Origin: Spisula solida
Lineage: Eukaryota > Mollusca > Bivalvia > Venerida > Mactridae
DNA: 64,000 bases
Reading direction: 5' to 3'
Assembly (NCBI GenBank): GCA_947247005.1
Contig: OX365949.1
Location: 2,924,001 to 2,988,000, forward strand
In this document: positions 50,001 through 60,955 of the stretch, piece by piece
Layout: each line of letters starts with the position of its first letter
Numbering within the stretch: position 1 is the first letter of the stretch
Made by a program: the position numbers and the translations under genes
Notes under the pieces: generated by a model
Databases searched by the model: none
What the model was told of the DNA's origin: nothing
What the model saw: only the letters and a program-made list of their open reading frames with translations

Positions 50001-50557
50001 ATTTGTGTGGGCATTCCATGTTTCTTCTTTGAAACATTTTGTAAATAAACAAGCATAGCTATCGCAGCATTTTGATTTAATACTTTGCAATATTGAAACA
50101 TAGCCATTAACCATTGAGATGATTTGATAAACTTAATGCTGATACTGCCAACAGGATGGCTTTACCCTTACCACATAAATACCATTGGAATTGCCAACAA
50201 GACCAGTATACCCATCCTGGAAATTCTTATTATTCCAATGTATGAAAATTACCATTGACATCACATTTAACAAAGTTATTCAATATTGATAAGCATTTCA
50301 GAAAATCTGAGGACTGTTTTACTACTGCTTGGACTTTGTAAGTAAGGAATTATTGATATATGGAGTAAAGGGCTGATATATTAGTATCCATTTTGTACAT
50401 GTATTAATTTTCTGATTTCAGATATAAATATTTTCCCAACCGTAGAGGTGGAGTATCAGGCTTTGGTCAGGCTCCAGCAAGCACTAGGCGGGCCAATGAT
50501 AATAACGATGGTAGACATCAATGGGGACGAGGAGGCCATGTCCTGGGCGACAATTAA
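41062..50557 (+). CDS. DERL1: Derlin-1 (ER-associated degradation), 8 exons, 252 aa
   Basis: A rhomboid-fold pseudoprotease of the ER membrane that moves misfolded proteins to the cytosol with the p97/VCP system. Exons: 1 41062-41220; 2 42024-42135; 3 42573-42637; 4 44312-44338; 5 45341-45436; 6 47810-47862; 7 48803-48913; 8 50422-50557. They join in frame to 759 nt; human DERL1 is 251 residues. Signatures include DIGDWYRGIP, the IWRPIT block with the derlin WR motif, NLYFLYSYSTRLE, FMLLFNW, SFWFGTRFK, AMYLPWVLLAFN, a GxxxG (GIIVG) in a later membrane helix, and NRRGGVSGFGQAPAS. The C-terminus HQWGRGGHVLGDN fits the p97-binding SHP box, with Gly where human has Phe. Exon 4 is a 27-nt micro-exon (IIGFAADLM), and the exon 3 donor (GTATCC) is the weakest junction. 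Introns 5 and 7 hold splice-site arrays. Confidence 0.96.
43566..43627. repeat. Inverted repeat (hairpin) in DERL1 intron 3
   Basis: gttcatatgcatag then ttattaatcac is matched in reverse by gtgattaattcctacgcata and tgaac. It is surrounded by CG-containing sequence unlike the rest of the intron, suggesting a MITE core. Confidence 0.55.
44361..45010 (-). mobile_element. Helentron/HINE-like element, complete short copy
   Basis: Reverse orientation of the 21.1-kb element: it starts tagctcacctgtcataaagt, includes gtccgtcgtccgtccgtc, has about four copies of the 144-bp unit, and ends gcgacctagggccctttggg with cctcttgtt. It begins only 22 bp after the DERL1 micro-exon 4 donor. Confidence 0.7.
45474..46172 (-). 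mobile_element. Helentron/HINE-like element, second complete short copy
   Basis: Same orientation and ends as 44361-45010, starting about 37 bp after the exon 5 donor. Exon 5 is therefore bracketed by two copies of one family in the same orientation. Confidence 0.7.
46840..47095 (+). mobile_element. SINE-like repeat with AACCAAATAAAC tail
   Basis: Shares phrases with 48005-48235 (caatgttgattttcctccac versus caatgtcgattttcctcaac; agaagttgct) and with the tail at 45150-45245 (attaaaccgaaataaacaaa). The tRNA-like head has a weak B box (ctaatcctggtt). The 60-bp splice array begins right after it. Confidence 0.5.
47114..47820 (+). repeat. 60-bp tandem array of the DERL1 exon 6 acceptor, 12 copies
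   Basis: A perfect 60-bp period without indels. Each unit has a tttgtattgcag (or tttgtatttcag) acceptor followed by the first 21-22 nt of exon 6, then taacttactatttgtaactg. The AG dinucleotides end at 47149 and every 60 bp to 47809. The last is the genuine exon 6 junction. In the exon 6 frame every other copy reads seven codons and then TAA. Confidence 0.95.
48005..48235 (+). mobile_element. SINE-like repeat, second copy
   Basis: Related to 46840-47095, with a ggtgatccgggttgattctc B-box-like region and a tail gttaaacccaaattaacata. A further tRNA-like head follows at about 48440-48680 (aatagcctagttgttgaggg). Confidence 0.5.
48892..49800 (+). repeat. 54-56 bp tandem array of the DERL1 exon 7 donor, ~17 copies
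   Basis: The genuine exon 7 end (48893-48913) and its GTAAGTAA donor are followed by about 16 more copies of the last 21 nt of exon 7 plus gtaagtaatcctgatttgcc and tcccctattcaaaa. Most copies keep a perfect GTAAGT; three have gtacgt or gtaatt. Use of any downstream copy would read CAA ATA TTG TAA, an immediate stop. Confidence 0.95.
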
Positions 50558-52927
50558 AATATAATATTGAACAATATTTCATTTGAAACAAGAGTTATAT
50601 GAACTATTTTTGTTACACTGGCCTAAGGAGATGGTCAGGTATGGGCTAACAGCATAATGTGGTGTAATAATCACAAATTGATAATGTGTATTACCATTTT
50701 AGTGATGTCATACACCCATGTTAGTAATTATGAATTCAGTAAACTTTGGTGAATGTATTTTTTGTGCGTTTGACTGAGTTTGACTGAGACAGTCATAGTG
50801 TGTGGCCATTCTATTTATCCCTGTCTAATTGGTCAATGACCTCCAGCTTCAAGGAAAGTGTAATACAATGATTTCCTAGGTCAAAGGTCTTTGTAAAATA
50901 AATTTTTTGTGTCATGCATTAACCCTGATGAAGAATTGGGTATTAAGCCAAATTGTTGGTAATAGTAAAGAGATAAACACATCCATTGTAAGTTGTGTGG
51001 TTCCACTTACTTACTTAGTTTATTGCACTCATTAAAATAATTATAGTTAGACAATTTTATAAATTTACTTATGTTTTAAATAAAATGTTGTGTTCTTAAA
51101 CTAGTCCAAATTGTTAGCTTGTAATTGCAATGCACAATTGAAGTGTATCAACCTTATTGTGTGGGAATTTTACATAAATTGAAATGAAACAAGTCCTATG
51201 ATTTTGGCGTTTAATTCTGGTAAAAGTTGACAATTTTCTTTAATTTGTAATACATTCCCCTATCCTACTAAAGCAACTTACATAACTGTAATTATTTCTT
51301 GTATTTAAATGTCGTTGGTTCTATTATAGCATGGATAATTGGACATGATCCTGACCTTTTATTGTGAATATATTGTAAGGTTCTTGTGTTGAATATATAA
51401 ATTTTCGCGCATGATCCAATATTGGTTCTTTAGATTTGTGTTTGTATTACACCTCGAGCGTCTTCATGAAACTTCCTGCTTATGAAAGTGTACAACTTGG
51501 ATTATAAATATAGACAATATATCAGCTGTTAAATTATGCTAATAGAAGGTCGAGCATCATGTCAAATTATTCGTACTATACAATCGCTTAAAAATATATT
51601 TAATTTTTCTCGCAGATTTGCTAACATTTCCTATTTTCATAAAGCTGAATCACACTTTTACAATACCTTTACTTTAAATATACTGTATTTTGTATGAATT
51701 AAACGGAAATTAAATGTATTAGAATCTGTTGTCATATTTTGCTTTAAGTTTAATTTAAATCTTAAACTATTTGCTTTATTTTCATCCAGTTGTTTCTTGG
51801 ATCAGATGTACTGTATCAGAATCATGTATTGAAACTAGAAAATCTTACATTATTGGCTTAAACTTACCTTTTTTTAACGAAAAAAACAGGGTTGGAAGGC
51901 AGTGAAAATATAGACTTTATGGTTCTAACCCAACCATGGATTATTATGTTAATACATTGTCTGCTTATATATTGGTTCTGGGTGGTTGTTGTATCATTAT
52001 GTGTTTATTTGAAATCCAACGAGTTTCATATTTTTTCTTCAAGCTTTTTGAGAGTTTGTCTGAAAAACAATGCATTGACACATTAAATCATAAAATATTA
52101 AATTTTGATGACTTATTGAATATAAGGATTTCTTAGAAAATATATACCGGTAAGAAATATCATATTTTTGAAAACCATTTTATTGTCATCAAACTATAGT
52201 TTGCTTCTACAATATATACATGATGCATGTTATTTTCATACACTGTGCTTAACAGACTTTTTGAGCAAAGTATACCTTTAATATAACAAACATATTGTGA
52301 GGGTTGTTTCTTATATCATCATATCTTTATAATTTGCTCATTATTTATTGTCATTGAATGATTGTCACATCTACAATCAGGCAATACTTAATGTGATTAT
52401 CATTCCCTTGTGCTATTTGGTTTTTACACTGTATATTTTTGCTTGGCAATTTTAACATCATCTAGGCTACTTACAGGCTCATCTGGCGGAATACCTAAAT
52501 TGTTAAAGTATTTTAATCTAAAAAATGTGGGTACCATGTCAGATCGTCATCAAAATATTTAATCCATAAAAAAACATAAATACAGGTGGGTAGGGACAGG
52601 ATTTTTCTGTAAATAATGGATTCTCATAAAACGTTAAAATCATGTTTTGTGGAAAGCTTTTCTCGAAATGTATATTTGGTTGTATTCGTTTACTGGAATG
52701 TTTTATTCAGTATGTGTTGTCATCGACGCAGCCTATTATTCAACAGTTAGTTTGTCTTAGAATTGTATGTGGAATTAGCATGTCTCATGTTTTGTACTGC
52801 ACAAAGCAATTCTTATAAATGTCATCTCTTCTGTAATTAATGCCATATTGTATCTAATTCTAATGGTAATGTGTTTGTCATATATGATACCATTTTCTGT
52901 AATATATGTGCGCTGTCAATGAAGCAG
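50558..52927. other. DERL1 3' flank and AT-rich intergenic
   Basis: Contains candidate poly(A) signals AATAAA at 50897-50902 and 51079-51084 on the plus strand. The first lies in sequence shared with about 10160-10210 (tgattggtcaatgacc), a dispersed repeat. No further exon or gene is seen. Confidence 0.5.
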
Positions 52928-53056
52928 TCCTCGACAAATCCACTCGTCCTGCACAATATCTTCCTTCTTTATTTATATAGCAGGACAAGTAAGATTTTTG
53001 GGTTTTCTTCTTTGTCTATATTGCAGGACGAGTGCTTTTAAAAATATTTGTAGAGG
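52928..53056. mobile_element. ~130-bp MITE, copy 2
   Basis: Near-identical to 28851-28990 through the shared cactcgtcc...caggacgagtgcttttaaaa region, with inverted ends. Confidence 0.75.
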
Positions 53057-53242
53057 GTTCTTTGATTAACTGTTGAACATGTGTGTATGATTATGTTTGT
53101 AATGATGTATTTATCTGAACAATTTAGTGCAGAGATGTAACTACAGGCACACTCATGTAACTGACACATATAGGATGGCTGAACCGTTCTGCACAAGGGG
53201 AGGCTAATCTGTTTGGTGGGTTTAGCACAAATGTAGTATGTT

Positions 53243-53393
53243 TAAGAAATAAAAATCTGTTCGCGTATTTTGTCGGTGAATAAAACATGGGCAGGAGTTC
53301 GAGTGATCTAATTTTCCGCATCCGAACGAGTGCCCGTGTTTTATTCACCAACAAATACAATAACAGAGTTTTTATTTCGATTCTAAATACGAT
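53243..53393. mobile_element. Palindromic MITE
   Basis: ggtgaataaaacatgggca and its inverse tgcccgtgttttattcacc form the inner arms. Outer aaaaatctgtt/aacagagttttt complete arms of about 50 bp around a short loop. Confidence 0.7.
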
Positions 53394-54039
53394 AATATCC
53401 CGCACTATTTCACTGCGCGCATTCTATTTTCACCCATTTGACATTTAACATAAGAAATCACACATTTTAAACATTGAAACAATGTTAATAACATGAGTAT
53501 AGTGTATCTATTTCATGAAATGAAAAATATAAATTAATTGATTATCAGAAGTTTTTATGAATCTTTGTTTCGAGAGTTTTTTTGGAGTTTCTAAAAATAG
53601 ATTCATCATAGCTGTTACACTGGATTCTCGTGGAACTCGCGGTCCTTTAAAGTTTTTACTATAAAGTTTACGCTCATTCATTCATAAATAGGTCACGTGA
53701 TACGGGACGTAAATAGTAACAGCCAATTTGATATCATGTTTTATCGCGGTAATAATAAACGGCTTGGTCTGCTCTATGTTTAATGGATTAATCGGCAGAT
53801 CGTGTTAGAATATCATTTAATAATGCGGGATTTATTTCCCTTGATTTTGTGGATCCTATTTGTTCTATTTTATTTTTTCTAATCCTCGATTTTACAATTT
53901 ACGAAAATACCTGGTCTGTAAAATTTAAAATTCCCACATAATTCTCTGATTTTACAGTACAATGCACAGTACATGTATGTTTGATGTTTGGTTGAGATCA
54001 ATCAGATCAAGTGCAAAGATTTTGTTATAAACTCAACAA

Positions 54040-54240
54040 ATGGCAAACTATATACAGTACAAGCCCTATAGAGCAACAGCCTTTGGGAGCTGCAAATATT
54101 TTCCGTTGTTTAGAGGTTGTTGCTCTACAGAGGCTAAATTTATAGTAAATATCAGCTAACGGAATTTTGAATTCATCATATTATAGAGGTTGTTGCTCTA
54201 CAGAGTGCTGCTCTGGAGAGATAGTACTGTTTACATGTAT
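54040..54240. repeat. Dispersed repeat, 'gttgctctacagag' family
   Basis: gaggttgttgctctacagag occurs twice, and the inverse-related version is at about 170-350 (tgttgctctacagaggttgc). Both segments are flanked by tacagtacaa. This is probably a short inverted-repeat element. Confidence 0.5.
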
Positions 54241-56940
54241 ATAACTGATGTAAATGAGGATGAAAATGCTCCAGAAAGGCTGGAATGACAGAGTGCAGGC
54301 GTATGGTAAACATGGCTTTGGAATCGTTTTATAGCATTTATATGCCTATCATTTTGTTGAGTTGATGTCTTATTTATATTATTCTCATTCAGATTATTTT
54401 CATGGAAATAAAAGTTAACCTAACTATGATTTGTTATATTATTGGTTCAATATCCGAGATGTCTTAATGAAACATTAACAATACTCAATAGTCATAAGCC
54501 AATGCTACTTTAGCAATAACTGATGGTGATTTTACATAGTGTAGCCCTATGTTAACCTCGAAGGAATTTTCTTGGTCAAATTTTAATATACATGGCCATT
54601 ATATCACCTAACTATGCATGGACTTCCATTGGATTTAGAACAAGACTGAATTGAAAACTTATTTTCCAACATGAGTCAATGTTACTGGCCAATTACTTTA
54701 TCTCTATGATGATTTGGAATAGAGTTACGTCCCTTTTTAACTTGGAAATTTAAATCCATGCAATTGCAATGAAACTTGCTTACCATTATTAGCCAACACA
54801 ACCAGTCAAGTGCGATAGGTATTTGACAGTTATGTCTCCCACATAGGGTTTGACAGATTGAGTTTGTGTTGGTTGGGTGACATAAAGTTTTCTGTGCTTG
54901 AACTCCTGGTCAGATTTCAACGAAACATCATGAATTAAACAGTTGTACATATTGTCAGAAGATTTAGGTCAGATGAATATTATGTAATATATAGTCAATG
55001 GTTTTAGCTTGGATTTGTTTGGTTAACGCTTTCACATGGTCCAATCTCTGACAATGTTACGTGATAGATGCCTCTCAGGAGTGTATATGATATTGAGCCA
55101 CAGTGCTGACTCAACAGACCTCCAAATCTTCGTGTTTCTGACCCCATGTGATCCAGCTTCTGACTCGTCATAGATTTCATGCAGTGACAAGCATTTTAGA
55201 AGGTTTTATCAATATTTTATGGAGCAAATTTGTGGTTTTAACAGCGTTCACAAGTACAAGTTATTTCTTCGATGTGTCCTAATGCAATGAATGACCTAGG
55301 TTCTCACCATGCATAACTCAGTTTCAAACACGTCTGCAAAATCACGGAGATAAATACACATGAAGATTGCAGCAAACCAGTGAAACTCCTGGTAGTAATC
55401 GTAAACAAGAAACAGATCTGACATCTCTTGCCCAAACACAACCATAGATACATATCGCCAGCATCACAGACAAAATATCAATTGGATTACTTCACTCAAT
55501 ACATTTGGGACGCTTTCCAAGAGAAGAAACGGATTTTGACAGTCTACACTGAATTGTTCAAAGCTTTTCTGGAAGGAAGGTCTACTACTTAAGTTAATCC
55601 AAAATTTTCTGCTGGCTAAAGAACTTCATGTACAACTCTACGGTACTCTCAGCAACAAACTGAGTCGTGCTACAAGTGAACGTCAAAGCGTCGTTTCGAA
55701 ATGATGCTTGGTTTTGAGCGCATCACTATACATGTATATTAATATAACGTTCTGAACTTCATGAGATGTAGCGATTGTGTCATTTAGATCATAGTACTAT
55801 TTGTCTAAATAATGAAGCCATACACTCCCCAAAAGTTCTAACCGGCTAGTTTATATTTTATTCCCGTTTTGTGAAAAATGCATGTATTCACCTGAAATTT
55901 CGCATACCGATACATGATTATGAGATGCAGTTGAGTATTGGTATATTTTGACCGTTTTGCAGTTAATTTCAGTGCATTCGGTGTATTGCGTAATAATGCA
56001 CTTTTGCACGTGCAAGGCATATGGACCAGAATTCACGCGCCCATAAACAAAATCGGCATTACTGATGACTGTTCATCTTGAAAAACACATACAATGCTGA
56101 AACTGACTCGAGAGGAACACTCATGAGATTACGAAAAACCACTGTGAACACAATTTCTAGTTGACATTTTTTAAATATTTTTTCAATAATGCATTTATTA
56201 ACACGAAATTTCACATAATGACATATGAATATCCAATGAAGGCAAATATTTGTTTATTTTGTCCTACTTACGGTCTAATTCACCATTTTAGACTTGTTAC
56301 GTAATCTAAAATAATGAACACGTGCAATGCATGCGCGTCGAAAAGCACGTGTTTTGATGTTAGTGAAGATTATCCTACGCGAAAAACACCTAACATGTAG
56401 AATTTGGCACGAACATGACGCGGTTGACCTGTCGGGATGTCATCAGTTTGGATAAAGTTACGGCCCTTAGTTTTGCTTTTTATTACAAAAATGATTTTCT
56501 TTTTCGTTTGTAATTGTTATTTTAATAACTGTTTCCGTTTTTTCATTCACAGGCACCTTCAATATTTGAAATCAACGCTCAAGCAAAATTGACATTTCAT
56601 TGAAATAGCCTTTGTGAAATTTTGTTGTAAGATTCTTACACTTCATCAAAGTTCGTTTTGCGTCAATCTCGGCATGTTACGTGTTTTTCTATGAGGGCAG
56701 ACATCGGGTGTGCTAAATGTTAATGAACACGTGTTTGTTGTGTTGCAATATACACGTGTTCATGAACAATTTTGGTGAAATATGTTTAGACTTTGTAAAA
56801 TCGAATTTGTTATGTAACGCGCCTGTGACGAGTAACATGGCCGTTTATCTGCCAAAATGAATCAACAATTAAATGAAAGTATTATTCAAGTGTTGGTATG
56901 CAAAATTTCATGAAAGTACGAGCAGCGTGAAGTTGGCACT
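54241..56940. other. Intergenic, no gene seen; degenerate repeat in right part
   Basis: 55850-56040 and 56160-56340 share a faint series (aaatgcat, acgaaatttc/ctgaaatttc gcata, taatgcac) suggesting an old duplication. Palindromic cacgtgtt motifs recur between 56690 and 56770. A run around 55470-55560 reads plausibly in one frame but is short and unsupported. Confidence 0.4.
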
Positions 56941-56949
56941 ACATACGAC

Positions 56950-59235
56950 ATTAAACATTGAACATTTAATTTTGTTGAATGTAGTTTTGAAAAGCAACAT
57001 TGAACATTGAACATTCAAATTGTTTCAATGTCGTTATGGGGAACAACATTGAACATTGGACATTGAACTTTTTGAATGTAGTTATGGAAAACAACATTGA
57101 ACATTGAACATTCGATTTTTTTGAATGTAGTTTTGGAAAACAACATTGAACATTGAACATTCGATTTTTTTTAATGTAGTTTTAGAAAACAACATTGAAC
57201 ATTGAACATTGGATTTTTTGAATGTAGTTTTAGAAATCGACATTGAACATTGAACATTGGATTTTTTTTAATGTAGTTTTAGAAAACAACATTGAACATT
57301 GAACATTCGATTTTTTTGAATGTAGTTTTAGAAAACAACATTGAACATAGAACATTCGATTTTTTTGAATGTAGTTATAGAAAGCAACATTGAACATTGA
57401 ACATTGGATTTTTTTGAATGTAGTTTTGGAAAACAACATTGAACATTGAACATTCGATTTTTTTGAATGTAGTTTTAGAAAACAACATTGAACATTGAAC
57501 ATTCGATTTTTTTGAATGTAGTTATAGAAAGCAACATTGAACATTGAACATTGGATTTTTTTGAATGTAGTTTTGGAAAACAACATTGAACATTGAACAT
57601 TGGATTTTTTTGAATGTAGTTTTAGAAAACAACATTGAACATTGAACATTCGATTTTTTTTAATGTAGTTATAGAAAGCAACATTGAACATTGGATTTTT
57701 TTGAATGTAGTTTTGGAAAACAACATTGAACATTGAACATTGGATTTTTTTTAATGTAGTTTTAGAAAACAACATTGAACATTGAACATTCGATTTTTTT
57801 GAATGTAGTTATAGAAAGCAACATTGAACATTGGATTTTTTGAATGTAGTTTTAGAAAACAACATTGAACATTGAACATTGGATTTTTTTGAATGTAGTT
57901 TTAGAAAACAACATTGAACATTGAACATTGGATTTTTTTAATGTAGTTTTGGAAAACAACATTGAACATTCGATTTTTTTGAATGTAGTTTTAGTAAACA
58001 ACATTGAACATTGAACATTCGATTTTTTTGAATGTAGTTATAGAAAGCAACATTGAACATTGAACATTGGATTTTTTTAATGTAGTTTTGGAAAACAACA
58101 TTGAACATTGAACATTCGATTTTTTTGAATGTAGTTTTGGAAAACAACATTGAACATTGAACATTGGATTTTTTTGAATGTAGTTTTAGAAAACAACATT
58201 GAACATTGAACATTGAACATTCGATTTTTTTGAATGTAGTTTTGGAAAACAACATTGAACATTCGATTTTTTTTAATGTAGTTTTAGAAAACAACATTGA
58301 ACATTGGATTTTTTTAATGTAGTTTTAGAAAACAACATTGAACATTGGATTTTTTTAAATGTAGTTTTAGAAAACAACATTGAACATTGAACATTGGATT
58401 TTTTTGAATGTAGTTTTGGAAAACAACATTGAACATTGAACATTCGATTTTTTTTAATGTAGTTTTGGAAAACAACATTGAACATTGGATTTTTTTGAAT
58501 GTAGTTTTAGAAAACAACATTGAACATTGAACATTCGATTTTTTTGAATGTAGTTTTGGAAAACAACATTGAACATTCGATTTTTTTTAATGTAGTTTTG
58601 GAAAACAACATTGAACATTGGATTTTTTTGAATGTAGTTTTAGAAAACAACATTGAACATTCGATTTTTTTTAATGTAGTTTTGGAAAACAACATTGAAC
58701 ATTGAACATTCGATTTTTTTGAATGTAGTTTTAGAAAACAACATTGAACATTGAACATTGGATTTTTTGAATGTAGTTTTAGAAAACAACATTGAACATT
58801 GAACATTGGATTTTTTTTAATGTAGTTTTAGAAAACAACATTGAACATTGAACATTGGATTTTTTTGAATGTAGTTTTGGAAAACAACATTGAACATTGA
58901 ACATTCGATTTTTTTGAATGTAGTTATAGAAAGCAACATTGAACATTGAACATTGGATTTTTTTGAATGTAGTTATAGAAAGCAACATTGAACATTGGAT
59001 TTTTTGAATGTAGTTTTGGAAAACAACATTGAACATTGAACATTGGATTTTTTTTAATGTAGTTTTGGAAAACAACATTGAACATTGGATTTTTTTTAAT
59101 GTAGTTTTGGAAAACAACATTGAACATTCGATTTTTTCAATGTCGTTATGAAAAACAACATTGAACATTGGACATTGAACTTTTTTTAATGTTGTTATGA
59201 GAAGCAACATTGAACATTCGATTTTTTCAATGTCG
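56950..59235. repeat. 49-bp minisatellite (AACATTGAACATT / AATGTAGTTTT), ~45 copies
   Basis: A unit of caacattgaacattgaacat, tcgattttttt (or tggattttttt), gaatgtagttttagaaaa. Unit length switches between about 42, 49 and 56 because the heptamer GAACATT is present in different numbers. Long frames exist on both strands, but they are only the repeat read through. The array resumes at 60787-60955 after the GC-rich block. Confidence 0.95.
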
Positions 59236-59237
59236 TT

Positions 59238-60245
59238 ATGGAGCCGGTTGAGTGATGAAACAAAAGAATGGGCATTAGACGAGCTTTCCAACGCGCCCTC
59301 GCATGACTGGCTGTGGTCATTTTAAACAGAAGGGGCACTTCTCAACCCACGAGAAAAGTCAGTCTCGAAGCACCGCCGCTAGCTTCGGCCCTACCAGCGA
59401 GCTCCCGCGACACGGGCACACAAGCGTTCTATCGCAGCACCCCTACCTACTATCAAAGCTCCAACCTGCCGGTAAGAAGCCGATTTGCGGCAAGCAAACG
59501 GTCTGTCTCGAAGCTCCGCCGCTAGCTTCGGCCCTACCAGCGAGCTCCCGCGACACGGGCACACAAGCGTTCTATCGCAGCACCCCTACCTATCAAAGCT
59601 CCAACCTGCCGGTAAGAAGCCGATTTGCGGCAAGCAAACGGTCTGTCTCGAATCTCCGCCGCTAGCTTCGGCCCTACCAGCGAGCCCCCGCGACCCGGCC
59701 AAGCAAGCGTTCTTTCGCAGCATCCTACCTATCAAAGCTCCAACCTGCCGGGAAGAAGCCGATTTGCGGCAAGCAAACGGTCTGTCTCGAAGCTCCACCG
59801 CTAACTTCGGCCCTACAAGCGAGCTCCCGCGACCCGTGCAAGGAAGCGTTCTTTCGCAGCACCGCCGTGGGTGGGCAAATCCTCTAGGGCACTTTATATG
59901 TCGAGCGGTAAGCCGAATCTGGCTTGTTTTTTATCGTGTCAGACCCCTGCCCTACACGGCGCATTCGGTCTTGCACACTCAATTCTATCGGCCAGAACAC
60001 TTCGGCAGGGTCAAACGCTTTCGAATTTGTGGGTAAGCCGAATTTCGCAACATTTTCATATTTTGAGCCTTTCTTGGATTTTGCCTCCTCCCTATAATAT
60101 CATCCGGGACTTCTACGTGGGGTGACTATTACATTCTTTTCATGGGGCGGTCCTTTTTCTTAAAATGAAGACAGCCAGCCATGTGAGGGCGTGTTGGAAA
60201 GTTCGTCTCATGCCCGTTCGTTTGCCTCCACACTAAACCGGCGTA
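59238..60245. repeat. Inverted repeats enclosing a GC-rich segment
   Basis: 59243-59325 is the reverse complement of about 60160-60245, sharing gagctttccaacgcgccctc and its inverse. The enclosed 0.84 kb holds the 140-bp GC-rich array. Confidence 0.8.
59366..59875. repeat. GC-rich ~140-bp tandem array, 3.6 copies
   Basis: Units begin at 59366, 59509, 59649 and 59788: ctccgccgctagcttcggcc, ctaccagcgagctcccgcga, ccaacctgccggtaagaagc, cgatttgcggcaagcaaacg. Base composition contrasts sharply with the neighbourhood. Frames run through on both strands but resemble no protein I know. Confidence 0.9.
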
Positions 60246-60665
60246 TGCAGTATATGAACGATTTTCGGCGTGTCAAATTGCCGAGCTTTCTCGTTCAGTG
60301 TTTTCCGCGCAATTTCCCTTCTATCAACGATCTATGAAAGCTTCCGAGACTGCACCCGCGCAAAACTTTTTGATCTGACCTCCGATCCGGCAAAGTGAGA
60401 GCGCGTTGGAAAGCTCGTCTCATGCCCGTTCGTTTGCATCCACACTCAACCGGCGTAGGCAGTATGTGAACGATTTTACGGCGCGTCAAATTGCCGAGCT
60501 TTCTCGTTCAGTGTTTTCCGCGCAATTTCCCTTCTATAAACGGTCTATGAAAGCTTCCGAGATTGCACCCCGCGCAAAACTTTTTCATCTTATCTCCGAT
60601 CCGGAAAAGGGATGGCGCGTTGGAAAGCTTGTCTCATGCCCGTTCGTTTGCATCCTCACTTCCCT
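60189..60665. repeat. ~213-bp tandem array, 2.2 copies
   Basis: Units begin at 60189, 60401 and 60615 with gcgcgttggaaagctcgtct, then catgcccgttcgtttgc, gccgagctttctcgttcagt and cgcgcaatttcccttctat. The first 80 bp of the unit is what appears inverted at 59243-59325. Confidence 0.9.
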
Positions 60666-60786
60666 ATAATATTTCTTGAAAAAATGACAAAGTATTGGTT
60701 CTACTGTGGGGCGGTTGAAATTGACCAGCTCTTACAAGCTTCTTAACTAGGCAGCCGAATCTCGCGACATTTTCATATTTTCAGCC

Positions 60787-60955
60787 TTTTGAATGTTGTT
60801 ATGAAAAACAACATTGAACATTGAACTTTCAAATGTTGTTATGGAAAGCAACATTGAACATTGAACATTCAAATTTTTTGAATGTTGTTATGAAAAGAAA
60901 CATTGAACATTCGATTTTTTCAATGTCGTTATGAAAAACAACATTGAACATTGAA
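60787..60955. repeat. Continuation of the AACATTGAACATT minisatellite
   Basis: Four degenerate units with gttatggaaa/gttatgaaaa in place of gtttt, like the outermost units of the main array at 59140-59235. The GC-rich block is therefore embedded in the array. Confidence 0.85.

Noticed and set aside
57230..59291. Long minus-strand repetitive frames (FNVQCCF...KLHSKKS)
   Set aside because: These are read-through of the 49-bp minisatellite, with equivalent frames in other phases and on the opposite strand. No start context or homologue is apparent.
59303..60036. Open frames of 120-183 codons in the GC-rich block
   Set aside because: GC-rich sequence lowers stop frequency. The frames overlap on both strands and follow the 140-bp repeat, with no recognisable domain.
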